In this document: piece after piece, positions 1 through 12,564 of the stretch
Position numbering within the stretch: the stretch's first letter is position 1
Layout: every line of letters begins with the position of its first letter
Assembly: GCA_964058845.1 (NCBI GenBank)
Contig: CAXKVR010000039.1
Coordinates: 1 to 64,000 of the forward strand
Direction of reading: 5' to 3'
Origin: Carex sylvatica
Taxonomy: Eukaryota > Streptophyta > Magnoliopsida > Poales > Cyperaceae
DNA: 64,000 bases
The notes under the pieces: generated by a model
Seen by the model: only the letters and a program-made list of their open reading frames with translations
Databases searched by the model: none
Told to the model about the DNA's origin: nothing
Translations under genes and position numbers: made by a program

Positions 1-253
1 TTAGTGGACTGAATAATGAAAAACAGTAACTGTTACAAGATCATGATGGTAATGAACTTTTATTAAGATATATATTGTGTGGTCAAGTAATCTCCATTTT
101 TAATAACTACACATGGTAGTGCTTCATACCACATTGATGTAATATTTATGAAACATTCATTTTGACCAATAAGTAAATAAAACAAAACTATATTAGTTTT
201 TGCTTCTATAAATATTGAAGCGTTCCATTTGCAAGTTGCTATTGTAAGTGTAC

Positions 254-2175
254 CGGATTATTTGCGGCAACACCACCATCGACAAGATGGAATTCCCTGG
301 TGTTTCCTTTGTCATCCTTAGTCTCCAAATAATGTGCCGGAAATAATGTTGGTGCTGCAGAAGTGCCTATAGCTATGTCAGCTATCAGTGCATCCTTCAG
401 CGGTTTATATTTCAACTGATAGGAAAGTTGTAAATGAAGCTCAGTCAAGAGCGATACACCTTAACCATGAAATAAATTTGGATTATATATATCTTCCTAC
501 ACTTCATGCTATTTGGTTCCATCAAGGCATCAACTGATGTAAAACTTCTAAACTAAAATCAAATGCTGACATCGGATCTTAGCCAGAAAATAAAATGGAA
601 TTAGTCTGGAAAAGACTTTGTAAATTTTCTATGCCAATTGTTGGTGCTAAACGTTATCTTTAGAACAGAAACTTGAGCACCATGCTGGTCAGACCCATAA
701 ATGTCAACATTAGTTGGGCTACAATATATGTTCTGTAGCTTTGGCTCAAACTAGGATAGTATATTTCAGTCAATACAGCAACGCACATTGAACCTACACA
801 ATCTCGAAGCAAAAGTTCGATGAACAAACGGCAAAAAAATGTTCTGAATTCAGAATATGTGAAGTATTTGTACCGTAAAGTTAGAAAATATAGTAGGTTG
901 GAGTATTTTGATATCAAAAGTTGGGATGACCACATTAGTTAGAGTATCATGCAGCTTCCATTGCCCGAAATAGTCTTGAATTATAGAGTGGAGATATTTG
1001 CCATCGTACTTGGGTCCAGTAACCATTTTGAATATGTTCATTAACTCTGATAGCATCCCCAAACTGCAATTCAACCATTGGTTAAAGTTCCTGAGTTCAA
1101 TCTTCTTCCTTAGTGCACTATACTTTTGTTGAGAAAAGTTATTTGAGAAGCATTTTAATGTGTAAAACATCGTCAGAAACATGGATCAGGGGGGCAAGAA
1201 GCCCAATAAGGATACTATAATATGAAAATAAAAAGAAAAGCAAATGGATAATGTATTGTCAAATTGGTAAACCTCCTTTCCAGATAAATGAGAGAGAAGA
1301 CCGGGAAACACTTTGGAAGCAAACTTTGTTGATTAATAAACTTATTTTTTGGTCCAATGCCGTTTCTTGTAAATTTTCTTTCTTTTCCTTAACCTCTAGT
1401 GCACTCCATATATGTTTCAGTTTATATACATATGATCTATTGCTATAGTAAGCTAAATATCAAAAGAAGTGACATCGAGAAATCATACTGAATTAGCCTA
1501 TCATCATGTTCCTCTTTGTAACCATGCAATGCAAATATTTATACCCTATAACAAAATTTATTTTTGGTAGATTTAAATAAAGGCTTTTGTCCTAGCTAAG
1601 TGCTACTTCCAAAAAGAAAAAAAGAAAAAAAAGAATCCATCACCAAATTCAGGCTATATATCAGTTAGTACATATGAATTTTATAGCCTACAAATGCCTT
1701 TCCAAAGCAAGCACGTGAAACTCACTTTTGTGGAAATATCTTTGGTGCATGATCCAAGTAAAACTTTGCTAAATCCTTTGCAGCAAAGAGGGGACGGTTG
1801 TTCTGGTCTGGAGCAGCCACCATCAGGGCTAAAAGACCTCCAGTGCTTGTCCCGGCAATGACATCAAAATAATCCACAAGCCTCGCTTCTTCTCCATCAA
1901 GCTCCTGAAACACATATCAATACCATAACTTTTTCAATATGAATATCCATCGATCCTGATATGATTAAAAAAATTATGACCTAACATTGCCGTATGTGCA
2001 TGCATGTGTGTGTGTCAGTGATTCAAGAAAGACTTACTTGAAGTTTTGATTCGAGAAAGGCAAGAATGGTTGCTGGAATGATTCCCCTAATACCACCACC
2101 ATCAATACTTAGCACAGTAACAATGTTTCCTTTATCAGGTGTGTATTCTCTATGTCCACCTCCTGTGGTGGTCAT
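254..2175 (-). CDS. Patatin-like phospholipase (group II), copy 1, 3' end outside window
   Basis: Patatin-like lipid acyl hydrolase, expected to release fatty acids from phospho- and galactolipids. Four exons are visible, in gene order: 2038-2175, 1726-1904, 874-1063, 254-415, giving 223 residues in frame. All introns are GT-AG and exon lengths (138, 179, 190, 162) equal those of copy 3. Motifs: oxyanion loop DGGGIRG at residues 25-31, nucleophile motif GTSTGG with Ser66, and the dyad Asp215 in DGG. The start is the ATG at 2175, which gives the same 46-residue first exon as the other two copies. No signal peptide is seen, so it is probably cytosolic. By comparison with copies 2 and 3, two more exons (about 179 residues) should lie left of base 1. 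The family is certain; which lipid it prefers is not visible. Confidence 0.92.
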
Positions 2176-2236
2176 TTTGTAGATGTAAACTAAAATGGTA
2201 CGTAGGTAATGGCTTCAAGGACAAGAGGGGCTTGTA

Positions 2237-2244
2237 CTTATATA
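2237..2244 (-). promoter_or_regulatory. TATA box of patatin-like copy 1
   Basis: On the minus strand this reads TATATAAG, about 62-69 bases upstream of the ATG at 2175. The two other copies carry a TATA motif at nearly the same distance, which supports function. Confidence 0.55.
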
Positions 2245-3938
2245 CGCTTATATGTGCCAAGAGCCTTACATATATATTTAAGATTGCATGCGCTATAGTC
2301 TTATAGATGCTGATGTACAGATAAAGCATAGGGAATATGTTTGGTTATCTTGGGTCAAAACTTCCAATCATATTAAGCTATTGAGTATTAAATACATTAT
2401 ATTAGAAAACGAAATCCTCGATTGAACAAGAAACCAATTCATGAGCAACCATATTAGAAAAGGAGGAAAAATATATGTCTTCTTACTTGTCAAACCATTC
2501 TTTATGAATTGTATATATTGTACTTTACAAAATAAACAATATCATCCAGCCCAGATTTAAGGAATCCGGCTAAATATATAATTCATTTTAGGGACACATA
2601 TCTGGACACATATGTTTTATATTATGAAGCCCAGTTTTTTTTTTAACTTTATTTGCAAGATAGTACAAAATTTATAGGGACACTCAAGTTTGATGTCGTT
2701 TTGACTTTTGAGTATAAACAATGAGATTGCCAAAATAATGATAATCAAGAACCTTAAGTAATATTTCTCAGATCATTCTGAATATTTATAGAGACAGGAC
2801 GTGATCTTTAGTTTGTTCTTAGTCCTAAAATTAAGTTGTGAATAATTAGTAACATGCCATGAGTATACCCTACTGGCAGGAAAGTTTTCTAAATGAAAGG
2901 CATACTTGTCAGATATTGAATCGATCATCTGATATGATATCGCATTAATTGGTCAGACCATATGTCCCTTATTGACAATATTGAATTATTAATTATTTCT
3001 GCTTCAAATAATGAAATTAGTGATCATCTTAAAAGACCCCTTGTCTCGAAGTAGATAGAGATCTTTGTATGATTCTCTCAAAAACAATCTACCAAATTAT
3101 AGTAAGAACTAAGAAACGTAAGAAGTATATATCGCAGGTTTTCAAAATGTAAAGTCAAAAGAACTTGCCAAAATCGGAAAAAGGTTAGCCCAACCATAAA
3201 AATCCTGGATTGCTCCTGCTAATTTTAGTTAAAAGTGCAACGTATCAAATTTCGAAGGCAAGAAATTTTTGGACAAATATGCAACGTATCAAAATTCAAA
3301 GGCATGACTTGTAATGCTCCAGCTAATTTTAGTTAAAGTGCTAACCAAACCTTCACACATCACAGCTGGCAAGGTTTAAAAGCACCTGTAATATATATGT
3401 AATATATACGTAATTAAGTGTTTAAACATACCTATAATATATATGTAATCTTCGATGAGGAGAAAGCACTAAACTAGGCATTTAACCATTTGACCCTCCA
3501 TCTTCACCAGTCGCCATTAATAAGGAAATTACTGGCAAATTTGGAGGAAGGATTGGCAATGACCTGATGATGAGACAAGTTTTTTTTTTTTTTTTTTTTT
3601 TGTGAAAACAGTATTTACGTATATATGTTGTATGCACATTAAAAGGGAGCCAAATTAAGGTGTAACAATATATTGGATGTCCAATGCAAGAAGTGCCTGA
3701 CAAGAGGTATACTGGTTACAGTTTGGCGATGCTTTTCTTTCTTTATTATGTTTGCAGATAAAATACCGTTTGTAAAAAATACAAAAAGAATCGCTGTTTT
3801 TTATGGTTTAGAATTTTCTGAAAAAACAGTGATTTTCAAAAATTCTAAAAAAATAGTAAATTTTTTTCAAAAAATGTATATATGTTATTTAATTTTTATG
3901 ATCTAGAATTCACACCTCATGCGCCCTCGTATGCCCAA

Positions 3939-3976
<38 letters not shown>

Positions 3977-5595
3977 GATTTGGCTACGGTGCTATGGGTT
4001 GCATAAAGGACTACGGTGTTATTTAATTTTTTTTTTAATCCTTTTGAAGACTCAAGAGACATTAGTGCGAATTTAATTATTACCAAATTGAATTTCTATA
4101 TGATCATTGTTATAAGTTGGTTGATGTCTATTATTTTCACTCCAAAAAAGAAGAATTTAAAATATCTTCATTTGCATATCATATTTCTAATTTTTCAATA
4201 AATTAAATAAGTTCTTTTATTTTTATTTGTGGAGTGCTTTGCTACAAAATTCTTATTCAGTAATTACCCATGTCACCAATCAATTTTTGATCTCATAAGA
4301 TCTATTTCAAATTTTATTTTTATAATTATATAATGCTGCCTCCTTTGTTACTAAATCAAATGCTGATTGTTCGAACATTATAGAATTTTAAGCAGCTTAA
4401 CTTGCACGAATTAATTAACTTAAGTATTAAGTTTAGTAGTACTTCTCTCATCCAATTTCATCAAGGCAGTACGGGCATAGAGGTCCTCTACTGACTACTG
4501 CTAACATGAATTTAGTGATCACCGTCTAATATCCTCGTGATTTGTGCAGACCCAAGAGAATAAATGATCCAACCGTTCACGTTAACTAGCGTACAATGTG
4601 CACCCGACAGGAGAGAGACATGAAAATGTTGGCTTTAGTACATGTGATCTCGTTGGATGGAGAACAATATAAAAAATAAAAGTCAAACATATACATGTGT
4701 CACTATTTGAATAAGTACACATTAATTATCCAAGATTATGTTGAACGATTCTTTTTTTTTTTTCATTATGAAGTTGTACGCATGTTTGGGTGTAAACATT
4801 TAGAAAATTTCGATAGCAATGAAATTAATCAATGTAAACCAAATCAAAATTGTATTTATGATCTGATTCGTGATATTACTGTTGGTGTAAAAATTTAGAA
4901 AATTACAATAGTAAAGAGATTAATCAATGTAAATCAAATCGAAATTGTATTATCCGAATCGCAAATATTAAATATTGTAAACACATCACTCATACAGTAA
5001 ATCGGTTTGAATGGTTTGAATTTTTCATTTAAAGTTTATGCAATAAATTTTGAAGTCTGTATCATATGACACTGATATCATACTAGCTGGCCGGACTGAT
5101 CATTATATACTTTTGTGGAATTTGAGATGGCTCCATATTTATTTTGATCATTGGATAATTTCGTGCTTAATCAATACTCTTATCACTAAAATTTAAAAAC
5201 TATCCAAAGGCTAATCTTGGAATTAATATATTTATTAGCTGATCAAGTAAAAAAATGACCCTGCCGCCAGTGACATGTATACGAATAAATTAAGGCCTAC
5301 ATGAATTCCCAGCTGCAAATATTTTCCAGCTAATTACATCGATATATGTAGTACTAAATTCATAGACAAAGCATTTGACTAAGCAACCTACATGTAATAA
5401 AGTTAGTAGACAACAACAACACGTACCGCATTATCCCTATCTAACAAGCAATCACATTCATGCAAGCATTCTTATATCGACATGTGCAATACGACAAGCA
5501 AATTCATAGGTTAGCTGAAAATAAAAGCAAAAGTTTACCTCTAATTACAATCCTTAATTATGAGGGAAGATATTACATTTGAGGTACATATCTTT

Positions 5596-5803
5596 TTTTT
5601 TAGTAAATGTTGGAGATCAAGTCACCCAACTATTTAATACCTTTGTTATTTTTTTTTAGTAAATGTTGGAGGTCAAGCCACCCAACTATTTAATATCCTT
5701 GTTATTATAATAAATAATTTCTCACATTCGGGTTTCGGGTTTCGAACTCATGACTTCTCACATAGATATCATGTGCCTTTGCCACTAAACCAAAGGTTGA
5801 TTC
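5596..5803 (-). mobile_element. tRNA-derived SINE with 17-bp target duplication
   Basis: Read on the minus strand the head has a polymerase III A-box-like stretch (TTTAGTGGCAAAGGCA) and a B-box-like GAGTTCGAAACCC, and the element ends in an A-tract (the T-run at 5592-5601). The direct repeat TTGAGGTACATATCTTT flanks it exactly at 5579-5595 and 5804-5820. The 3' part is duplicated: two copies of the segment containing GGTGGCTTGACCTCCAAC and GGTGACTTGATCTCCAAC, each with its own A-tract. A related, degraded copy lies near 33841-33975. Confidence 0.8.
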
Positions 5804-6759
5804 TTGAGGTACATATCTTTAAAAGGTAGTGATCCTCTCTTTTACATCAGTGTTTTTTTATGAGTTTTTCCACAACTAGTTGCTGTACCCTTTTTTGCGC
5901 TACCATCATGCAACTATATATATATCACCTATTTTCTAGTTGTCCAACTTATGGTACCAGCTATTAATTGTACAAATCAGGAAGAAAATAAGATTTATAG
6001 TCTATTAAATTAACAAAAAATTAACTTTGATAGAATACTTCATTTCACTGCATATATTCATCTCTTGAGTAATGTTTTCATTTATAAAATACTTCAAAAA
6101 TTATATAATGTTACGTATATAGGTGGATCTCAGAAAAATAATCGGCCAAAAATATTAATTGGTCGTTTATATTTTAAATTAATTTTACAAAGCCAATGAA
6201 AAATAAATAAATTAAGTAATTCATAGGATGAAATAACTTGTCATAATTTATAATTTAATTAGAAATATATTGACCGAGTCTAAAACAAACAATTTTGCCT
6301 TTTATTAAGATAATGCTTCAGTAATCTAGGTGACTTCTCTAATAAGATTAAGGCCTGGGGTCCAATTAATTATTAGCGAATAGCGATGCACGCTAGCTAT
6401 GTACAGTAATGTTTTTCTGTCACTATTTTGGTGTTAGCTTTGTGTAATGAGTTGAATGGGTTAGTATGTTTTGGGCTACTACCATGAAATCCATTCGCCA
6501 CAAATAAGTTTAAATTGTTAATCCACCGGATCTATGCATAGTAATAAATTTATATTTCCCTAAAAAAAATTAATTTATATTATTTTTCTTTGCCATTTCC
6601 AAATAACTTTGTAAGTAATGAATTGCTGATGAGATGGGAGTCAATAAACTCGAGATTGATTCGCATCTAGCTCGAGCTCGATTTTTCGATTAGACTTTTG
6701 GTTAGCTCAAGCTAGCTGGAACTCAAAGTTATTTTGGCTAACTTGTTCGAGTAATATTT

Positions 6760-7190
6760 GTAATTATCTTATTCAAATGATTTTGTTGACTGTCAAATCA
6801 TGGTATGCATGATGAGCACACAAAAAAAAATGTTAATCAACAATTAATTAGCTTATCTCTCAAAAAAGGACAATTAATTAGCCTCTGTTTTATCTATTCC
6901 AACACAACAACTCCCATCTTATAAAAAATAATATTTAAATAATGAAGGTATACTGCTAGCAAGGGCCATATTTTAAGTACTTATTTAGGATTAATAAGTG
7001 CTAATGATAGTTTACCAGAAAATGGGAATACATATATTGACTGGTTATCATTTTCTTTCAAGAAATTCTTGGTATTTAACATAGCATTCTCTATTAAAAT
7101 AGTTTATATCTGAGGAGAAAATTCTGCTGATATTAATGCTTAATTAATCTGTAGAGACATTCTACAATTATCACATAATTTTTATATATA
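6760..7190. repeat. Duplicated 3' flank of patatin-like copy 2 (partner 18479-18937)
   Basis: Nearly identical, apart from small indels and substitutions, to 18479-18937, starting at GTAATTATCTTATTCAAAT in both. In copy 2 it runs straight into the 3' end of the gene at 7387. In copy 3 the partner is separated from the gene's 3' end by about 3 kb. Confidence 0.85.
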
Positions 7191-7386
7191 GAAAGATGGA
7201 AAACAATAATTTATTAATCCCAATAAATATAGAAGAATACAGTCAATGTACACATTATATACTGTGTAAAAATTTACTTATACAACCTTGTAGACATAAT
7301 TCTGTAAAATTACAACTACTTTTTTTATTATGTACGAGCAATCCTTTCCCACTGTACGTATGTGAAGAAAAAAGTAGATAGATATT

Positions 7387-10300
7387 TTAGATTGGCACTG
7401 TTGCGCCTCTTTGTTTTCGTTCATCGGAAAGCTTCTTTGCAAAACTTTTGAGCATATTTCCATTGGTACCAGCTCCTGGTACCTCCTCGTACAAGCCAGT
7501 CTCTATATTGACTCTCGAAACAGGCTTGTTCAGAAGGTCCGTTCCAATTTGAATCAGCTTTTGCATGTTTTCCATCGAAGAATCATCAATCGAAATTGTG
7601 CTGCTTGTGAGTGTGTCATCCTGATTGATCCCCAGAATGTGACATAATTAAATTCAAATAACTGTCAGAATTATTCGAAATTTAAATACAATGCTTCTCT
7701 AGAAATCACAGAAATATTGGATTCATTTCATCCTTTTGATACTGGTTTTACCTGCTGAACCACCATATCATAGAATCTAGAATAAGCACCAAAAAGAAAG
7801 AACCAAACTAAAGAGTTACTCATGAAACTAATTAGTCTATCATTTATCTATGTCAACTGCCAGCTTCATCTAGTAGACATTAATCAAATGAAGCACAAGG
7901 ATATGTATGAATCCCTTGGTACGTAACAAAACTACATACCAAGGGATTCTGAATCTTTTATTAAATGATACGGCTTTTGATATTTCTCATGGGCACAGTT
8001 CATATATATAGGAAAGAGGAGAGTGCACCGGATGCGAGTGCATACTGCACTATGCTTGCGGCATTGTTTGCAAGTTAGATTAGGCTAGGAGTTGGTCTAA
8101 TTTTATTGTGAGGGTGTTTTTTTCCTACTATATTTTGTAAATATACCTTTTCTTAATCAATATAATTGTTAGCGGCAACTATTGCCGCTAACCATCAAAA
8201 AAAAAAAAAAAAAAAACTACGAACAGTTCAAACAATTTACCTGTATGCGGAGGTAGCTTTTCTCAGACCTGAGCGCCTCAAAAAGGACAGCCAAGTGAAT
8301 ATCAACCATGTCAGCAGTTCCGCTGTTAAAAATGTCAATAATTGGTGAGGTATCGTTCTCAGTGAGCCATCCAAGGATTCCCCACTTGGAAACTTCCTGT
8401 GCAGTATACTTCTTCTCATCCTTGTTTACTCCAGTCCCAAGTGAGATCACTAAAAATTTATCATAGTCTGTAGGCTCAATCGGGAAGAACTGATCATTTC
8501 CATTAACAATCTGGCGTGTAACTTGGCTCATAGCAGTCAGTGTCTAATACAAATATATATACAAGCAAAAAAATTAGATAGATGGAAAATGTAAAATGAC
8601 AAAGTTTATAGGTAAATAAAAAAAAACATATCAGTTCATTAACAATCATAATAAGCGAAAATCATCTACCGCTCAATTTGAAACTCGATATCCGAATAAA
8701 TGAAACTTCTTTTTAACTCTGAAAACTTCTTTGTAACAAAAAAATGTTAATAATGTACTTTTTGTTGGAAATTTTATTTTCAGAGCATCTAATTTTATCT
8801 TTTTATTAATTTAGAAATTAAATAAAACTAGAAATCTTGAATTTTTCCTGTATACATTTTGTAAAACTAGTACTTAATAAAATATTTAAACACAATTCAA
8901 TTTTGTGTGTACATTAATTTGCTCGATCGTAAGATTTAAATTCACAAGTTACTACTATATGTGTACCGGATTATTTGCGACAACACCACCATCGACAAGA
9001 TTAAATTCCCTTTCTCCCGTTTCATCCTTAGTCTTAAAATTATGTGCCGGAAGGAATGTTGGTGCTGCAGAAGTGGCTATACCTATGTCAGATAGCAGTG
9101 CATCCTTCAGCGGTTGAAATTTCAGCTGATAGAAAAGTCAAAAATAAAGCACTATTATTAATATTACAGCTTAATCATGAGATTCATTAGCATCATATTT
9201 TGCAAGACCATCTCATTTTCCTTCATTTCTTAACAACTGTCGAAATTTCATAAACCAAGATCAAATGTTGACACCGATTCTTACTTCTTAGTCATAATAT
9301 AAAATTGCATTATTACTTCATGAAACCTTGAAAAGATCTGTGTATGTCTTGTTCTCCAATTGGAGTTACTAAATTACTGGTACTTGGAATTGGTCAAGTT
9401 TTGGCTAACACTATAATATACAATTGAAGTTTTTGTCTATTGATGGTTCAGCAAGACAGCAATGTTCACTAAATATACAGACTGCGAACAAAGCAAAAGT
9501 TACAAAAAAAATGCATAAAAAGGCACTGAATTAAGTAGAAGATAAGTATTGAGTACCGTAAAGTTTGAAAATATGGTAGGTTGGAGTATTCGGACATCAA
9601 AAGTCGGGATGACTACGTTTGTTAGAGTATCATGTAGCTTTGATTGCCCGAGATATTGTCGAAGTATAGAGTGGAGATAATTGCCATCGTACTTGGGCCC
9701 AACAAGCATTTTGAACTTGGTAAAGAAACTGCAATTCAACCGAACCAACAATTAAAAAATTTCTTCAGTGTTCGATCTCCTTCTGAAGTGTACTATACTT
9801 TTGTTGAGAAAAGTTATTCAGTAGTACATTAACAGAAGAAGCATATCAATGTATAAAACACCAAAACAAACTTGGATCGCTGGGACAAGAAGCCCGATAT
9901 GGTTACTCTAAAAATGAACCCAAAAATGGGAAGTAAAAAGAAAAAAGTGTGTTGTCCAATTGGTAAATGGTAAACCTTCCTTTTCAGGTAAATGCATTAC
10001 ATATAATTTTTCCTATTATTTCTGTTTTCATTAACCTGTAGTGCATTTTATGACTAACTGTCTTGAGACATATGATGTATTAATTGCTTAGCGAGCTAAA
10101 GCTCAGATTAATTATAAGCTGTACAAAATTTAAGTTGTCACCAAATCAATACTCTTATATATAACAACTTTATTTTTCTTTTAACAAAATTTAAGTTGTC
10201 AGGTTATGATTGGTGTATGAAATATTCCATAGCCTATGCAGGTCTTTCCATAGCAACTTTGTAGAACTCACCTTTGTGGAAATATCTTTGGTAAATTATC

Positions 10301-10806
10301 CAAGTAGAATTTGGTTAAATCCTTTGCAGCAAATAATGGACGCTTGTCCTTGTCTGGAGAAGCCAGCATCAAGGCCAAAAGACCTCCCGTGCTTGTTCCG
10401 GCAATGACATCAAAATAATCTGCGAGCCTCGCTCCCTCCCCGTCAATCTCCTGTATTAACAAATTTCAATTGCATATGTCATTAAATTTAACTAGGTATA
10501 TATATTATACATCCATGGATCCAAAATAGAACACAAAAAATCTAATCATCTAATTAACATGGTCAACTATGCCTGGTTTTATAATGCTCAATGAGTTACT
10601 ATATAAATGTTCTGTTGCTAGGGGTTTAGTGGGGGGAGGGGAGGGAGGGGAGGGTAAGTCTGTCTTACTTGAAGCTTTAATTCGAGAAAGGCGAGAATAG
10701 TTGCCGGAATTATTCCCCTACAACCACCACCATCGATGCTTAGCATGGTGACAAGTTTTCCTTTAGCAGGTGTGTATGCTCTAATTCCATCTGCTGTGGT
10801 GGCCAT
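7387..10806 (-). CDS. Patatin-like phospholipase (group II), copy 2, complete
   Basis: Six exons in gene order: 10669-10806, 10272-10450, 9557-9728, 8967-9125, 8241-8543, 7387-7620; 1185 coding bases, 394 residues, TAA at 7387-7389. All introns are GT-AG and phases agree throughout. Motifs: DGGGCRG oxyanion loop at 25-31, GTSTGG with Ser66, Asp208 in DGG followed by VVANNP, and the family's C-terminal block with VSRVNIETG. No signal peptide or membrane segment, so a soluble cytosolic acyl hydrolase of the pPLA-II type is likely. It differs from copy 3 by six codons lost at the start of exon 3 and one in exon 4. Intron 5 contains a retroposon end with a hairpin and A-tail (8010-8216), and intron 1 has a G-rich tract on the template strand. 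No break is seen, so it looks functional. Confidence 0.95.
8010..8216 (+). mobile_element. Retroposon 3' end with terminal hairpin and A-tail in intron 5 of copy 2
   Basis: Ends in a hairpin with 10-bp arms (GTTAGCGGCA / TGCCGCTAAC) at about 8168-8192, followed shortly by an A-tract at 8198-8216. The same position in copy 3's intron lacks this sequence. The 5' boundary is uncertain. Probably a 5'-truncated LINE or a SINE; no coding sequence is left. Confidence 0.55.
10621..10654 (+). other. G-rich tract beside the 5' splice site of intron 1, copy 2
   Basis: At least five runs of three or more G within 34 bases on the template strand, just inside intron 1. The pre-mRNA is correspondingly C-rich. 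Copy 3 has a shorter G-rich tract at 25716-25748 in the same place. A G-quadruplex is possible. Confidence 0.5.
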
Positions 10807-10870
10807 TAATTCTGGTATATGTAAATTAAAATGGAAAGTATATATGTATTAGATTGAAAGATATAGAGGA

Positions 10871-10880
10871 CCTTTTATAT
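10871..10880 (-). promoter_or_regulatory. TATA box of patatin-like copy 2
   Basis: Minus strand reads ATATAAAAGG, 65-74 bases upstream of the ATG at 10806. It is the best TATA match of the three copies, at the same relative position. Confidence 0.6.
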
Positions 10881-12144
10881 GCATTCTTAAGGGCCAACTG
10901 CCTTAAATATTTAAGATTGTTTTCTACTTGTTGATGTACCAGCAAAGAATATTTATATTGAGACATTCTGAAAGGCCAACTACCTTAAAATTTAAAAGCT
11001 TGAATATTTAGACCTTAGAAAATAAAATTATGAAAATTAAGAACTCTAAATACTAAATAATTAATTATTGGTTGAATTATTGAACATAATAATTTTTCAG
11101 TGTTTCATAGTTTAATAATTCAAAAAAATTGTTGTGTTCACAATTAAACATGTTCATTTGTGAGGGGTTCCAGAGAAAAGAGCAAAGAAGAGTCTAAGGA
11201 CATTTTGTTGATAAATTTGAAGATAATTAAAGTATTTTGTTTTGATGTTTGCAGGAGGATATATTCCATAAAATTTCCCGGAAATTAAAGGAGAAATGAG
11301 TTGGGCTAATTTGATCGAAAAGCATTTAATAGGACAGTTAGAAGAGTTGACATTGGCACAGTAATCACAACCGTCAATCAAAACAAATTTAATGGCTGCT
11401 TATTTGTTGTATTAGTAGCATAAAATTTATGGTAGTGTACGTAACCCCCTGCTTTGATGAAAATACAAATGTGCAAACTATATTGGATCAAAAATAATTG
11501 GATACTTTAGAAGGAACTAATCAATATTTAGTATTCTATTTTTTTCTTCATTTTGCTTTCCATGTCATAATCATTGATTTCCCACTTGTACATAGCTCAA
11601 AAATACAAAATAATCATTTTTTTATGTTTAGCTGCATGTTTTTTTAATGTTTAGCTCAAAAATACAAAAATATTTAGCATGTTTTTTTTTTTCTAAAATT
11701 GACATCAAAGAACTTGAAAGTCTAAAATGGAACTATACTAAACTTTAACTGCTTAATTATCATTTATTTATCTTCAATTAAATAGTACGTAGATTTAAAT
11801 TGTTATGAGATATATATAAGGTCAGGCAACTTAAGAGTACTATGTTTCTTAATTTTCTAAAATATGCAATGAGGTATAACAGATTTTTTTATTTTTTTTG
11901 TAAAAAATGAGGTTGCAGTCTTTCGGATAAAGTCATCTAACTTTTTAATATCTACAAGAAATTTTTCATCTGAATTAATTTGAAACATATCGATCTCACA
12001 CATGACGAAGAGCATTGTTTTTTATTGTTTTTTCTGCCATATCTCCTATAGACCTCAAACCGATGTTGATGATGATGGTGCTATATATATGGATTTAATT
12101 TATTTTTCTCTAGTTATAATAATTAACTTGCACATGCATACATC

Positions 12145-12555
12145 ACTACTAGAATTCAAATTTATTACATGAGAAGGAAAATGGTTTGTTGCATGGAGAT
12201 AGGCATGCAACAAGTCTGAAAATACTTGTTGCATGGCCTTTGCAACAATAACCATGTAATTGTCTTCCACACAAATAGTCTGTATTTACAAGGGCAGCCA
12301 TGCGACAACTTTGTTATATGAGACTGGGTATGCAACTACTTCCAGAGTTGACCCAATTTGGAGTAATATTGCAAGGGAGACAGTGTGGCCCCATCTGGTT
12401 ATTTGCAAGGAGAGCGAATATGGGTCCCCACTATACTATTTGCAAGGCAAAAGAACGTAGGACCTACTAAACTATTTGCAAGGCTAGATATATAATGTGG
12501 GACCTATCTTGACTAATTTGTGAAGTAGTAATTATGTGCAATTAAAAGCCATTAT
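12145..12555. mobile_element. CACTA-type transposon end, right terminus not found
   Basis: Begins CACTACTAGAA, the hallmark terminus of En/Spm (CACTA) elements, followed by repeated short motifs (TTGCATGG, TATTTGCAAGG) like subterminal transposase-binding repeats. Comparison with 28130-28180 upstream of copy 3, which lacks it, places the insertion between CATGCATACA and the resumed homology near 12560. A matching inverted right end was not found, so it is truncated or rearranged. Confidence 0.55.
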
Positions 12556-12564
12556 CCACAAACA

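Larger units (their letters stand above)
2245..7386. other. Gene-free spacer between patatin-like copies 1 and 2
   Basis: No coding gene seen. It holds the upstream region of copy 1 and the 3' flank of copy 2. Stretches near 4490-4700, 5150-5180 and 5360-5545 recur upstream of copy 2 (13470-13700, 15250-15340, 15420-16590) and upstream of copy 3 or beyond (34550-34745, 30740-30960, 33640-33710). Other contents: a T-run at 3582-3601, a remnant of the foldback family at about 3760-3870, (CT)n/(TA)n at 3941-3976, a SINE at 5596-5803, and a fragment rich in CTCGAG/GAGCT words at 6650-6760 that resembles the hAT-like element near 62.2-62.6 kb. Confidence 0.6.

Noticed and set aside
5700..5790. Possible tRNA gene on the minus strand
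   Set aside because: A- and B-box are present but no cloverleaf can be drawn, and the target duplication and A-tract show a SINE.
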